A stretch of 64,000 bases of DNA, from positions 1 to 64,000 of the forward strand of contig NZ_VLKH01000008.1 of assembly GCF_007830175.1 (NCBI RefSeq), written 5' to 3'. The position numbers were made by a program, and so were the translations under genes. Below are positions 1 through 9,396 of this stretch, piece after piece (position 1 is the first letter of the stretch; each line of letters begins with the position of its first letter). This DNA comes from Sedimentibacter saalensis. Its GTDB lineage: Bacteria; Bacillota; Clostridia; Tissierellales; Sedimentibacteraceae. The notes under the pieces are model-generated. The model was not told the origin of the DNA. It did not search any database and saw nothing but the letters and a program-made list of their open reading frames with translations.

Positions 1-476
1 ATTCCCATGTGGTATTGATTGTATACGTCTGTAAGTCCGTCATAAACCATGTAGTCTATGATTTGGCCGTCTCCCATTCTTTGTCCCCATCTTGTCTTAG
101 GTAAAAGATACGGAGCATTTGTCATGGATTCACATCCTCCGCAAAGTATAACATCGCATTGTCCGCTTTCCACAAATTGTGCAGCCATGCTCACTGCTCT
201 TAAGCCTGAACCGCATACCATATTGATTGTCAGTGCCGGAATTTCTATTGGAACTCCTGCACCCAATGTAACCTGTCTTGCAACGTTTTGTCCAAGACCG
301 GCTCCTAAAACATTTCCAAAATATACTTCTTCGATTGCACTTGGCTCAATGCCTGCTCTTTTAATTGCTTCTTTGGCTGCAATCACGCCTAAGTCAACAG
401 CTGATAACGGTGATAACGCTCCTCCGAAAGAACCTATAGGTGTTCTTGCTGCTGATACTATTACTGCCTTTTTCAT
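1..476 (-). CDS. Acetyl-CoA acetyltransferase (thiolase), N-terminal part
   Basis: Thiolase condenses two acetyl-CoA to acetoacetyl-CoA or runs in reverse; in clostridia it serves butyrate-type metabolism or fatty-acid oxidation. The reading frame begins [20 protein letters not shown], a classic thiolase start, and has the nucleophilic Cys88 in a VCGSG motif. The start ATG is preceded by an ideal AAGGAGG. The C-terminal two thirds, with the other catalytic Cys and His, lie beyond the window. An hbd gene at 54406 encodes the next enzyme of the pathway but is far away. The upstream region carries three palindromes that look like operators. Confidence 0.93.
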   Translation of the reverse strand, partial: MKKAVIVSAARTPIGSFGGALSPLSAVDLGVIAAKEAIKRAGIEPSAIEEVYFGNVLGAGLGQNVARQVTLGAGVPIEIPALTINMVCGSGLRAVSMAAQFVESGQCDVILCGGCESMTNAPYLLPKTRWGQRMGDGQIIDYMVYDGLTDVYNQYHMG

Positions 477-561
477 ATATCCTCCTTGCTAACTATTTTT
501 ATTAATTGCCCTTTAATCTATAAAATTATTTGCCTGGTAATCATTATGCAATTTTAATGCC

Positions 562-600
562 AAAAAAAATACAATTAAAATGCGTTGATATTTTAATTGT
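562..600 (-). terminator. AT-rich hairpin with T-run after the VWA gene
   Basis: A perfect 11-bp inverted repeat (571-581 against 590-600) with an 8-nt loop is followed on the minus strand by eight T. It lies downstream of the VWA gene and upstream of the thiolase. It may end the VWA transcript or attenuate a promoter placed among the palindromes further up. Confidence 0.5.
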
Positions 601-632
601 ATTTTAACTTTTAATATTTATTGACATATTAT

Positions 633-652
633 TTGTTGTATTATTACAACAA
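633..652. promoter_or_regulatory. Perfect 20-bp palindrome TTGTTGTA-N4-TACAACAA
   Basis: Two 8-bp half-sites match perfectly around TTAT. The same half-sites recur at 720-758. The position, upstream of the thiolase start, suggests a transcription factor operator. The factor is not identifiable from the window; the half-site differs from the Rex consensus. Confidence 0.55.
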
Positions 653-719
653 TTATTCCGTTTTAATTGATTAAATTTAATCAATAAGATGAAAAACATT
701 GATTTAATGCTAATATAAT

Positions 720-758
720 GTGTTGCAATATTACAACACTGTTGTCATTTTACAACAA
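720..758. promoter_or_regulatory. Two abutting copies of the TGTTGTA-N4-TACAACA palindrome
   Basis: Positions 720-739 read GTGTTGCA-ATAT-TACAACAC (one mismatch between arms) and 739-758 read CTGTTGTC-ATTT-TACAACAA (mismatches only at the arm ends). Together with 633-652 this makes three sites in the 310-bp gap. On the minus strand the middle site overlaps a possible promoter (GTGTTG, 16 bp, TATATT). Confidence 0.5.
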
Positions 759-786
759 TTATCTTTAAATACAAATTAACAATAAA

Positions 787-2532
787 TTACAGGTTCTTCA
801 GCTGATTTTGAATGAGCACACCCACTATGTCTGCAAATCTGTCAAGAGTATTTATTTTTGCAAAATTGCGTCCATAGATTTTTTTTGCCGAGGCTACATC
901 CTCATCAAGTCCTGTGAAAACGCATAACACTGATACGCCTTCGTTAATTCCTTTTTTAACTTCCATTGCCGTGTCTTCAACGCCAGTTGCTCCTGAATAT
1001 TCAATCCTTGCAGGAATTATGCCCGTAGCAGGATTTGTCTGTATGTCATTTGGCTTGCAATCTGAAAGCACTATGAGTATTTTGTGCTCGCTGTCAGAAT
1101 TTTTCATCATGTGAAGGGCTGTCCTGATTGCCAGGCCGTCACGGTTGCATCCTGCAGTATTGTAGTTAAAAATTCTGTTATTCTTGTCAGTTTCCATGTA
1201 ATCGCGATACATATTAATAATGGTGAAATTTCTCAAACTCGAATAGGAATAAACCCTTACAGGAATCTGACACCTTGTTAGGCTTTCTGCAATTATGAAC
1301 GCTTGCGCAGCTATTATTTCCTGTCTTTCCACCTGAGATGCTGAAGAATCAAGCAAAATGTCAACAGCAATATTTCCGGGATTGTTCCTGAAATTTTTTA
1401 CAAATATTTTGTTGTCGTCAAGCAGGACGTTTCTCCAAATTTTTTGTGCTGCAAGAGTTCCTGACTTTGACCAGCTTGATGATGATTCAAAATGTGCTAT
1501 GAGCGTATTTCTGATTTTGTTTGTGAGTTTTGAAATACTTTCATAATTTCTCGCAAAATCTTGCCTGTAATATTCCAAGTTTGTTTCTCTTTGCAGAAGG
1601 GCAGATTTTTTGAAGTACTCGGCATCAGCATCATTTCCTGAATTCTTGTCAAACTCTCCCCGAGTAAAGTGAAGATTGGATTTTTTGTGGTTGCCCACAC
1701 ACAAAATATTTTCAAGTTTTTTTGTCATAGGCTCCGAAAGCGTTGAACAGCCAAAATATTTCTGAATAAACTGTCTGTCTTGATTTACTGTCTTATTAGT
1801 TGTTCTTATATCAAAAACAACTTTCTTTTGTTTTTCATCCAGTTCCTGAAAACTTAAGTCTCTTGATGTTTCAGCTGACTCATCAACTGCAATGTCCATT
1901 GCCGGAGCGCTTTCAAAATTAGATGAAATTTCATCTGTGCCTTCTTTTGTTGCTTCTGCCACAGAACTTCTTTTTTCTTTTTTTCCTGTAAGTGTTTCAT
2001 AGGTGCCGGCATTGAATCTGAAGTACAATTTGATGATTTGTTTCATGCTGTCTATTATCTGCTCGGTGTCCATATCATTGTGAAACTCAATTGCGTTTAA
2101 AATTTCCAGAAGCCTTCCTGAAATTTTAATTTCCTGTCCCAAAGCCCTCATATAATGGGCTTGTTTAACTTCCTGCAATATGTTTTTTTCGGCTGTCCTT
2201 CCATTTTCCAAAACCTTACGTGCATAATCCCTTCGAAGATTTTCAAGGACAGGACGTTCATCCCTTATTTTTTCAAAAGCGCTGTTTTCAAGTCCTATCC
2301 ACGTGAGTTCTCTGTAAAATTCATGATCATTATCGCTTTTGAGATAATTGAAGAAACTTAAGAGTTTAGGATAGTCGTAATGTTTATGAACTGCTCCTAT
2401 TATAAAGTTAAAATAAAGCTCTGCACTTCCATCTTCTGCATAAGCGCCATCTTCGCTTGTGAATGAATAGTCTCCTGATGCATTCCATATAATGTTCTGA
2501 GCCCTCTTTTTTTCGTCGTTATGATTTTCCAT
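787..2532 (-). CDS. VWA-domain protein, partner of MoxR ATPase
   Basis: A 581-aa protein with a C-terminal von Willebrand A domain. The metal-ion-dependent adhesion site is visible as DILLDSSAS, followed by the later VWA strand ILIVLSDCKPND. The long N-terminal part is charged and not recognised. CobT/NorD-type VWA proteins work with a MoxR AAA+ ATPase as chaperones that insert metal or remodel an enzyme. That partner is the gene just upstream. I start at the ATG at 2532, one base after the MoxR stop, which implies translational coupling. A TTG at 2562 would add ten residues and overlap the ATPase. The client enzyme is unknown. Confidence 0.8.
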   Translation of the reverse strand: MENHNDEKKRAQNIIWNASGDYSFTSEDGAYAEDGSAELYFNFIIGAVHKHYDYPKLLSFFNYLKSDNDHEFYRELTWIGLENSAFEKIRDERPVLENLRRDYARKVLENGRTAEKNILQEVKQAHYMRALGQEIKISGRLLEILNAIEFHNDMDTEQIIDSMKQIIKLYFRFNAGTYETLTGKKEKRSSVAEATKEGTDEISSNFESAPAMDIAVDESAETSRDLSFQELDEKQKKVVFDIRTTNKTVNQDRQFIQKYFGCSTLSEPMTKKLENILCVGNHKKSNLHFTRGEFDKNSGNDADAEYFKKSALLQRETNLEYYRQDFARNYESISKLTNKIRNTLIAHFESSSSWSKSGTLAAQKIWRNVLLDDNKIFVKNFRNNPGNIAVDILLDSSASQVERQEIIAAQAFIIAESLTRCQIPVRVYSYSSLRNFTIINMYRDYMETDKNNRIFNYNTAGCNRDGLAIRTALHMMKNSDSEHKILIVLSDCKPNDIQTNPATGIIPARIEYSGATGVEDTAMEVKKGINEGVSVLCVFTGLDEDVASAKKIYGRNFAKINTLDRFADIVGVLIQNQLKNL

Positions 2533-2533
2533 A

Positions 2534-3448
2534 TTAATAATTAAAAATTTCTTCCCTTTCAAGTTTGTCAGGTAATCTTAGTCTGATTACATCTTCAACC
2601 AGTTTTCTTTCAAAATCATCAAATGACTTATTTGTTATTCCCATCTGCAGTGCCTTGTTTGCTTCAAGCCCTTTGTCCATAAGATTGATTGCTGAAATAA
2701 GCCCTCTTAAATCAACTGATTTTGTTGAAATTTCAGAATTTTCGCTTTTTAATCTCAAGTCCTTGAAAAGTCCTGCAAATTGCTCAAGATATTCTTCTTT
2801 TAAGTTTGGATATTCTTTATAGAGCATCTTTTTCAGATTTTTCGTTGATATGTTCGGCATGTTTATTACCATGAAACGGGAAGCAAGTGCCTCATTAAGC
2901 TCTCTGGTTCCTGCATAACCGTAGTTCATGGTTGCAATGAATCTCCCTGCATCATCAACTTTTATTTTGTCGTAGCCTGGAACATCTATTATTCTTCTGT
3001 AGTCCAGTGTTGCGTGGAGTACTGCAACAGAGTCGTTCTTTGCCATGTTTATCTCATCAAGAACCCCGAATCCGCCCCATGCAGCACATTCATATATAGG
3101 GCCACGCCTTAATACAACCTGTCCGTTTTCAAATGTGTCCGTTCCTATTAATGAAGAGGAGTCTGTGTTCACATGGAAAGATATATCCCAGCTTGGTCTT
3201 GCAAATACTGCTGCAAGATTTTCAGCAAGAACATTTTTACCAGTTGCCTTTGAACCCACAAGAAGAAGATTTTCTCCGCATAATATAGATGTTATTGCTT
3301 CTTCCCACACATCGTTTCCGTAATAGTTATATTTTGGACTTGGAATTCTGTATTCCATTTTTGAATCCACTTTATAAAATTTTCTGAATTTATCTATTTC
3401 AGTTATCAGTCTCTCACTGATTCCTTCTTTTCTTAAAAAGTCAAGCAT
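2534..3448 (-). CDS. MoxR-family AAA+ ATPase
   Basis: A 304-aa ATPase of the MoxR/NorQ/CbbQ group. The Walker A region reads VGSKATGKN near residue 65, with a Lys but an unusual Ala-Thr in place of the usual Gly-rich run. Walker B reads GVLDEINMA, and a sensor-1 region TMNYGYAG follows. Such ATPases assemble as hexamers and act with a VWA adaptor to activate or load metal into target enzymes. The start has an AGGAG 6 nt upstream. It is the first gene of the two-gene operon with the VWA protein. Confidence 0.85.
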   Translation of the reverse strand: MLDFLRKEGISERLITEIDKFRKFYKVDSKMEYRIPSPKYNYYGNDVWEEAITSILCGENLLLVGSKATGKNVLAENLAAVFARPSWDISFHVNTDSSSLIGTDTFENGQVVLRRGPIYECAAWGGFGVLDEINMAKNDSVAVLHATLDYRRIIDVPGYDKIKVDDAGRFIATMNYGYAGTRELNEALASRFMVINMPNISTKNLKKMLYKEYPNLKEEYLEQFAGLFKDLRLKSENSEISTKSVDLRGLISAINLMDKGLEANKALQMGITNKSFDDFERKLVEDVIRLRLPDKLEREEIFNY

Positions 3449-3488
3449 TATTGTCTCCTAAATTTAATTTTCAAATAATTAATGATAT

Positions 3489-4847
3489 CTAGAACAACAA
3501 ATCCATAGCCTGTCTCACGTTATTAACAGGAACTATTTCAATGTCTTTTAAGTCCTTTGTTGCATTTAAGTTAGCTTCAGCAATTACAGCTCTTTCAAAT
3601 CCCATTTTCTGAGCTTCAATAATTCGTTTTTCTACAGAATTTACTCCCCTTATTTCCCCAGTAAGACCTACCTCGCCCAGGAGAATTGTTTTGAAATCTA
3701 TTGGAATTTCCTTGAAGCTTGAAGCAAGGGCACAAAGAATTGCAAGGTCGCAAGCAGGTTCCTTAAGCTGCAGTCCACCTGTGACGTTCAAAAAAGTATC
3801 TGAACTCTGAAGTGCCAGTCCTGCTTTTTTTTCAAGCACAGCAAGAAGCATTGCTGCCCTGTTGTTGTCAATTCCCGTTGTTATTCTCTTTGCAAAACCG
3901 GCAGGTGAATATGTGACCAGAGCTTGTATTTCTATGAGTACAGGTCTTGTTCCTTCCATTGCAGCCGTTACCACGGTTCCATAGGCATCAACTGGCCTGC
4001 CCCTCAGGAAAACTTCCGAAGGATTTTCAACTTCAACAAGTCCTTTTTCACGCATTTCAAAAATACCTATTTCATTGGTGGAACCGAAACGGTTTTTAAC
4101 AGATCTTAAAATTCTGTAGGAAAAATGTCTTTCTCCTTCAAAATAAAGGACAGTATCAACCATGTGTTCCAGAACCCTGGGTCCTGCAATTGCACCTGAC
4201 TTTGTAACATGGCCCACAATAAATGAAGCCATTTCTCTTACTTTTGTCATACGCATTACCATTGCCGTAACTTCTCTTACCTGGCTTACGCTTCCCGGAG
4301 CCGACACAACTTCAGGCGAATAAATTGTCTGTATGGAATCAAGAATCAATAGGTCCGGCTCTTCCTTCTCTACAAAATCTTTTATAATATCTATGTTTGT
4401 TTCAGAAAGTATGTAAAGCTCACCTTCACCAAGTCCAAGTCTGTCTGCTCTTAATTTAATTTGTTCACCTGATTCTTCACCTGAAACATAAAGAACCTTT
4501 AAGTTCTTTTTTGACACATGGTCAGCAACCTGCAAAAGAAGCGTTGACTTTCCTATGCCCGGATCTCCTCCCACAAGAACAAGTGAACTTTTGATTATAC
4601 CGCCTCCCAGAACCCTGTCCATTTCCTTGCTGCCAGTAGATATTCTGTCTTTCTTAGAAGACGTTATATTTTGAATTTTTTCTATTTTGCCTTTGCTTAT
4701 GCCCCTTTGGCTTTTTGTATCAGAGGCTTTTGATTCTATTTCTTCAACAAGAGTGTTCCATTCTCCGCAGGAAGGACATTTTCCAAACCACTTTGCTGTT
4801 TCATATCCGCATTCCTGACAAACAAACTTTGTCTTAACCTTTGCCAT
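3489..4847 (-). CDS. radA: DNA repair protein RadA (Sms)
   Basis: A 452-aa RadA, a RecA-like ATPase that promotes branch migration during recombinational repair. It shows the N-terminal C4 zinc finger (CQECG...CPSCGEW), Walker A GGDPGIGKST, the RadA-specific KNRFGSTNEIG motif near residue 250, and a C-terminal Lon-protease-like domain. Length is normal for the family. I choose the ATG at 4847 (MAKVKTKF), because the GAGGTG that precedes it is the ribosome site; an upstream ATG at 4859 would overlap that site. Confidence 0.97.
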   Translation of the reverse strand: MAKVKTKFVCQECGYETAKWFGKCPSCGEWNTLVEEIESKASDTKSQRGISKGKIEKIQNITSSKKDRISTGSKEMDRVLGGGIIKSSLVLVGGDPGIGKSTLLLQVADHVSKKNLKVLYVSGEESGEQIKLRADRLGLGEGELYILSETNIDIIKDFVEKEEPDLLILDSIQTIYSPEVVSAPGSVSQVREVTAMVMRMTKVREMASFIVGHVTKSGAIAGPRVLEHMVDTVLYFEGERHFSYRILRSVKNRFGSTNEIGIFEMREKGLVEVENPSEVFLRGRPVDAYGTVVTAAMEGTRPVLIEIQALVTYSPAGFAKRITTGIDNNRAAMLLAVLEKKAGLALQSSDTFLNVTGGLQLKEPACDLAILCALASSFKEIPIDFKTILLGEVGLTGEIRGVNSVEKRIIEAQKMGFERAVIAEANLNATKDLKDIEIVPVNNVRQAMDLLF

Positions 4848-4964
4848 AATACACCTCATCTATTTATCAAATACAACTATATATAAATTGTAGATTAATG
4901 TCAATATATAATGGCAGTGGTTAAGCTGTCTATATCTGTTGGATTTGCTTCGCAAACATAATTA

Positions 4965-4989
4965 AAATGTTTAGTCATTTTAAACATTT
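4965..4989. promoter_or_regulatory. Operator-like inverted repeat, distal copy
   Basis: AAATGTTTA-gtcat-TTTAAACATTT is an inverted repeat whose core, GTTTAGTnATTTTAAAC, recurs exactly at 5089-5105. The two centres are 120 bp apart. It is likely a binding site of the adjacent XRE-cupin regulator. Confidence 0.55.
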
Positions 4990-5044
4990 AATGTTCTATA
5001 TTCACCAAAATCTTTGATATTACCCTAATTTTACCATTTATGTA

Positions 5045-5073
5045 TTGACATTACAATTCGTCACATGTATAAT
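5045..5073 (+). promoter_or_regulatory. Consensus sigma-A promoter of the pot operon
   Basis: TTGACA (5045-5050) and TATAAT (5068-5073) are separated by exactly 17 bp, both hexamers at consensus. Transcription would begin near 5080, just before the proximal operator-like repeat. Confidence 0.85.
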
Positions 5074-5084
5074 TATAACTGCTT

Positions 5085-5109
5085 CAAAGTTTAGTAATTT
5101 TAAACTTAA
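5085..5109. promoter_or_regulatory. Operator-like inverted repeat, proximal copy
   Basis: AAAGTTTA-gtaat-TTTAAACTTAA shares the core of the repeat at 4965-4989. It lies between the expected transcription start and the start codon, a position that suits repression. Confidence 0.6.
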
Positions 5110-5125
5110 CTCATGAGAGGTATGT

Positions 5126-5662
5126 ATGAACATAGGAGAAAACCTAAAAAGAATGAGAGTTGCCAATTCTCTCACTCAGCAGGAACTGGCAGACAGATGC
5201 GAACTTACAAAGGGATATATTTCGCAGCTTGAAAGAGATTTGACATCTCCATCCATAGCCACATTAACAGACATTTTGGAATGTCTTGGTACAGACCTGG
5301 CAAGCTTTTTCAATGAAGCAGTTGACAGCAAAATAGTATTTAAAGAAGAAGATGTGTTTGTGAAGGAAGCAGATGATAACTACATAATTAACTGGGTGGT
5401 CCCAAACGCACAGAAAAATGCCATGGAACCCATAATGGTGGAGCTGAAAAGCTACGGCAAGACAAAACTTCATGTCCCCCACGAAGGCGAAGAGTTTGGT
5501 TACATACTGTCCGGAACAGTAATGCTCAATTACGGCAGCCAGGTGTACAAGGTTAAAAAAGGAGAATCATTTTATTTCAAATCAAATAAAAATCATTATA
5601 TAGAAAATGCGAGTAAAAACCCCGCCCGTGTGGTATGGGTCTGCACTCCGCCAAGTTTCTAG
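5126..5662 (+). CDS. XRE-family regulator with cupin sensor domain
   Basis: A 178-aa protein with an N-terminal helix-turn-helix of the XRE/Cro type (residues about 6-60, LTQQELADRCELTKGYISQLE) and a C-terminal cupin barrel (about 110-178, HVPHEGEEFGYILSG). Proteins of this build (PuuR-like) sense small molecules and control polyamine genes. It stands 12 bp upstream of potA in the same direction and so is probably the first gene of the operon. The two matched inverted repeats before it suggest autoregulation. Confidence 0.9.
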   Translation: MNIGENLKRMRVANSLTQQELADRCELTKGYISQLERDLTSPSIATLTDILECLGTDLASFFNEAVDSKIVFKEEDVFVKEADDNYIINWVVPNAQKNAMEPIMVELKSYGKTKLHVPHEGEEFGYILSGTVMLNYGSQVYKVKKGESFYFKSNKNHYIENASKNPARVVWVCTPPSF

Positions 5663-5674
5663 CAGGAGAATTAA

Positions 5675-6715
5675 ATGGACAATGCAATTATCGAATTGAA
5701 TAATATTACTAAAAAATTTGACGGTGAAACTGTTCTTGATGACATTACCCTGTCAGTTAAAAAAAATGAATTTGTAACATTGCTGGGCCCAAGCGGCTGC
5801 GGCAAAACAACAACTCTCAGGATTATAGGAGGGTTTGAAACTCCTGATGAAGGAGATGTTTTTTTTGACGGCCATCTTATAAATGATGTTCCTCCTTTCA
5901 AGAGGCAGCTGAACACTGTGTTTCAAAAATATTCCCTTTTTCCGCACATGAATGTTTTTGAAAACATTGCATTTGGGCTGAGAATAAAAAAAATGGATGA
6001 ACGCCTCATTACAAGCAAGGTGGAAAAAATGCTTGAACTTTTCAATTTGAAAAATTACGGAAAACGAAGAATAGACCAATTAAGCGGAGGACAGCAGCAA
6101 AGAATTGCCATAGCAAGGGCTCTTGTCAACGAGCCAAAGGTCTTGCTCCTTGATGAACCTCTTGGTGCTCTTGACCTGAAATTAAGAAAAGAAATGCAGC
6201 AGGAACTTAAAGCCATGCAGAAGCAAATAGGAATTACATTCATATACGTTACTCACGACCAGGAAGAAGCTCTCACCATGTCAGACACAATTGTTGTAAT
6301 GAATGACGGAATAATTCAGCAGATGGGTTCTCCAATCGATATTTACAATGAACCTCAGAATGCATTTGTGGCGGATTTCATAGGAGAAAGCAACATTATA
6401 GACGGCATAATGCACGATGATTACCTGGTGGAGTTTCTGGGCAAGAAATTTGAATGTCTGGACAAGGGTTTTGGAAAGGGCGAAGAAGTTGATGTTGTTA
6501 TAAGACCTGAAGATCTTGATATAACTCCTACCGGCCAGGGAAAACTCGAAGGAATTGTAAAATCCGTCACATTCAAGGGAGTGCACTATGAAATGAGAAT
6601 TGTTGTCCTTGGTTATGAATTTCTGGTTCATTCCACAGACATGGCACCGGCAGGCTCAACAGTCGGGCTCACTCTCACACCGGATGACATTCACATAATG
6701 GAAAAGGGGGAATAG
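5675..6715 (+). CDS. potA: Spermidine/putrescine ABC transporter ATPase PotA
   Basis: A 346-aa ATPase subunit that powers polyamine uptake at the membrane. Walker [10 protein letters not shown], signature LSGGQQQR, Walker [13 protein letters not shown] and the H-loop THDQEEA are intact. The C-terminal 110 residues form the TOBE regulatory region typical of PotA. An AGGAG lies before the ATG. potB follows after 2 bp. Confidence 0.95.
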   Translation: MDNAIIELNNITKKFDGETVLDDITLSVKKNEFVTLLGPSGCGKTTTLRIIGGFETPDEGDVFFDGHLINDVPPFKRQLNTVFQKYSLFPHMNVFENIAFGLRIKKMDERLITSKVEKMLELFNLKNYGKRRIDQLSGGQQQRIAIARALVNEPKVLLLDEPLGALDLKLRKEMQQELKAMQKQIGITFIYVTHDQEEALTMSDTIVVMNDGIIQQMGSPIDIYNEPQNAFVADFIGESNIIDGIMHDDYLVEFLGKKFECLDKGFGKGEEVDVVIRPEDLDITPTGQGKLEGIVKSVTFKGVHYEMRIVVLGYEFLVHSTDMAPAGSTVGLTLTPDDIHIMEKGE

Positions 6716-6717
6716 AT

Positions 6718-7557
6718 TTGAAGGACAGAACAAAATATTTTGCCTATCCGTACGCTGTATGGATTGTTATATTCATTTTATTTCCATCATTTCTGGTTCT
6801 TTTATACAGTCTTACAACAGATTCCGGAGGGCTTACAAACATTAATTTTACAATCGGCAATTTTATTAAGTTTTTCGACCCATTGTACCTGAACATTTTG
6901 TGGGATTCCATATTTCTTGCAGCAATATGCACCATTATATGCCTATTGCTGGGATACCCTGCAGCATACATAATTTCAAAATCAAATTTATCAAGACGAA
7001 ACACCCTGTTGTTCCTGTGCATACTTCCAATGTGGATGAACATGCTCCTTAGAACGTACGCATGGATGACAATTCTTGGGAACAACGGAATACTGAATAA
7101 TTTGTTTGAATTATTGGGTTTCCCTAAAGTAAACATGCTTTACACCAGGGGTGCAACTGTAATGGGAATGGTTTACAACTTTCTTCCATTCATGATACTT
7201 CCCATTTTCACGGCACTGAGCAAAATGGATACAGGGCTTATTGAAGCAGCCGATGATTTGGGGGCTACAAAGTACATTGTGTTCAGAAAAATCATTCTGC
7301 CCCTCAGCATGCCCGGCGTAATATCAGGAATAATTATGGTCTTCATGCCTGCAGTAAGCACATTCATCATACCGCAGCTTTTGGGAGGCAACAAAAGCAT
7401 GATGATTGGAAACCTTGTTGAAAAAATGTTCATATTAAATGGCGACTGGAACTTTGGCTCGGCAATTTCAATAATAATGATGATAATTATTTTGATTTCA
7501 ATGTCCATCATGAACAAATTTGACGTGGACAAGGAAGGAGGGGCAAGGCTGTGGTAA
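6718..7557 (+). CDS. potB: Spermidine/putrescine ABC permease PotB
   Basis: A 279-aa inner-membrane permease with about six hydrophobic segments and the EAA loop (EAADDLGATKYIVFRKIILP) that docks on the ATPase. The start is TTG, 7 nt after a strong AAAAGGGGG; no ATG is placed as well. Its 3' end overlaps potC by 7 bp. Confidence 0.93.
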   Translation: MKDRTKYFAYPYAVWIVIFILFPSFLVLLYSLTTDSGGLTNINFTIGNFIKFFDPLYLNILWDSIFLAAICTIICLLLGYPAAYIISKSNLSRRNTLLFLCILPMWMNMLLRTYAWMTILGNNGILNNLFELLGFPKVNMLYTRGATVMGMVYNFLPFMILPIFTALSKMDTGLIEAADDLGATKYIVFRKIILPLSMPGVISGIIMVFMPAVSTFIIPQLLGGNKSMMIGNLVEKMFILNGDWNFGSAISIIMMIIILISMSIMNKFDVDKEGGARLW

Positions 7558-8348
7558 AAAAACATTTATCAAGAATTTACATGGGGATGATTTTTATTTT
7601 CCTTTATGCCCCCATTGCAGTCCTGGCTGTATTTTCCTTCAACGAATCAAAATCCAGGGGAAACTGGACAGGTTTTTCACTCAAGTGGTATGTGGAGCTT
7701 TTTCAGGACGTCGACATACGCTCGGCATTTTATTACACCATATCAATTGCACTGATATCCGCCATAGTATCAACAATACTTGGTACAATTGCAGCCATAG
7801 GCATCAACAGCATGAAGGGAAAAACTAAATCGATCATGCTAAATATAAACTACCTGCCGGTTGTAAATCCAGACATAGTTACAGGTATTTCCCTCATGAT
7901 ACTTTATATATCATTCAACATTGATTTTGGATTTAAAACAATGCTTATTTCGCACATTGTGTTCAACACTCCATATGTTATATTGTCCATACTTCCAAAG
8001 TTAAAGCAAATGGACGTTAATATGACCGAGGCAGCCATGGATCTGGGCGCCACACCCATGTATGCTTTAAGAAAAGTTATAATACCTGAAATCAAGCCTG
8101 GAATAGTAACAGGATTTTTGATGGCTTTTACTCTTTCCATAGACGATTTCATCATAAGCTACTTTACAAAAGGAGAAGGTGTAACAAATCTCTCCATAGT
8201 AATTTATTCTATGGCAAGAAGAGGAGTTCGTCCTACAATCAACGCGTTATCAACAATAATGCTCACTGTGGTGTTATTGTTAATGATACTTATCAACAAA
8301 AGATCAAGCGGAGCTGAAAAAGCTACTAATAAAAGAAAAGAGGCTTAA
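7551..8348 (+). CDS. potC: Spermidine/putrescine ABC permease PotC
   Basis: A 265-aa second permease with the EAA loop EAAMDLGATPMYALRKVIIP and about six membrane spans. It begins with GTG inside the end of potB, with a GGAGGGG upstream, so translation is coupled. The gene ends 1 bp before potD. Confidence 0.93.
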   Translation: MVKKHLSRIYMGMIFIFLYAPIAVLAVFSFNESKSRGNWTGFSLKWYVELFQDVDIRSAFYYTISIALISAIVSTILGTIAAIGINSMKGKTKSIMLNINYLPVVNPDIVTGISLMILYISFNIDFGFKTMLISHIVFNTPYVILSILPKLKQMDVNMTEAAMDLGATPMYALRKVIIPEIKPGIVTGFLMAFTLSIDDFIISYFTKGEGVTNLSIVIYSMARRGVRPTINALSTIMLTVVLLLMILINKRSSGAEKATNKRKEA

Positions 8349-8349
8349 A

Positions 8350-9390
8350 ATGAAAAATAAATTAATACTTATTATATGTATTATTGCATTGATACTGACT
8401 GCAGGATGCAGCAGCAAAACAGAAGAAAAAGAAGTTCTGAATGTGCTGAACTACGACATTTATATGGATAAGACGCTGATTTCAGAATTTGAAAAAGAAA
8501 ACAATGTTACAATAAAATATGACACATATTCAACACCTGAAGAAATGTACATAAAGGCTAAAGCCGGCGCTTCCGATTACGACCTTATAATTTCAAGCGA
8601 ATACATGATTGAGAGAATGATAAGCGAAGGAATGGTAAACAAACTTAACTTTGACAACATTCCAAATTACCAGTTCATAGATGAAGAGTTCAAAAATCAG
8701 CCATACGATCCCAACAACGAATATGCTGTTCCTTATTTCTGGGGAACATTGGGAATTCTTTATAACAAAACAACAGTTGATGCTTCTTCAGACAGCTGGT
8801 CAATGCTTTGGGATGAAAAATATTCACAAAGAATCATAATGATGGATTCCCAAAGAGATGCTTTTGCAGCGGCTCTTAAGCTTTTGGGATATTCATTAAA
8901 CACAGTTGATGAAAAAGAACTTGATGAAGCAAAAGCGCTTCTCATCAAGCAAAGACCTCTTGTTATGGCGTACATAACTGACGGGGCTCCTGACATTATG
9001 ATAAATGAAGAAGCAGACATGGCTCTTGTTTGGTCAGGTGAAGCAGTGTCTGCAATGTCAGAAAATGAAAACCTGGACTTTGTGATTCCTAAGGAAGGAA
9101 GCAACATCTGGATTGATGCCATGTTTATTCCGTCAACAACCAAAAATCAACCCCTTGCTGAAGAATTCATAAATTTCCTCTGTTCCAAGGAAGCAACATT
9201 AAGAAACATTGACGAGGTTTGGTATTCAACAGTGCACACTGAGGCAATCAAAGAAGTTGATGAAGAGCTTTTAAACAATTCAGCCTTCAACATTCCATCA
9301 GAAGACATCAAAAAAATGGAAATGTTCCGGGACCCTAAAGAATTCATAGACCTTTACACATCAAGATGGACTGAAATAATGGCAGAATAA
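8350..9390 (+). CDS. potD: Polyamine-binding lipoprotein PotD
   Basis: A 346-aa extracytoplasmic solute-binding protein. The N-terminus is a lipoprotein signal with the lipobox LTAGC (Cys near residue 21), so the mature protein is anchored outside the membrane. The rest matches bacterial PotD/PotF proteins (NYDIYMDKTLISEFEKE; later YFWGTLGILYNK). Last gene of the operon, followed at once by a strong terminator. Confidence 0.93.
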   Translation: MKNKLILIICIIALILTAGCSSKTEEKEVLNVLNYDIYMDKTLISEFEKENNVTIKYDTYSTPEEMYIKAKAGASDYDLIISSEYMIERMISEGMVNKLNFDNIPNYQFIDEEFKNQPYDPNNEYAVPYFWGTLGILYNKTTVDASSDSWSMLWDEKYSQRIIMMDSQRDAFAAALKLLGYSLNTVDEKELDEAKALLIKQRPLVMAYITDGAPDIMINEEADMALVWSGEAVSAMSENENLDFVIPKEGSNIWIDAMFIPSTTKNQPLAEEFINFLCSKEATLRNIDEVWYSTVHTEAIKEVDEELLNNSAFNIPSEDIKKMEMFRDPKEFIDLYTSRWTEIMAE

Positions 9391-9396
9391 AAACAC

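Noticed and set aside
58-492. A 144-codon plus-strand frame at the left edge
   Set aside because: It is antisense to the thiolase frame, which has an ideal ribosome site, the N-terminal signature and the catalytic Cys.
633-652. Rex (NADH-sensing) operator
   Set aside because: Rex sites read TTGTTAA-N4-TTAACAA. The half-site here is TTGTTGTA with a total length of 20 rather than 18, so I do not name the regulator.
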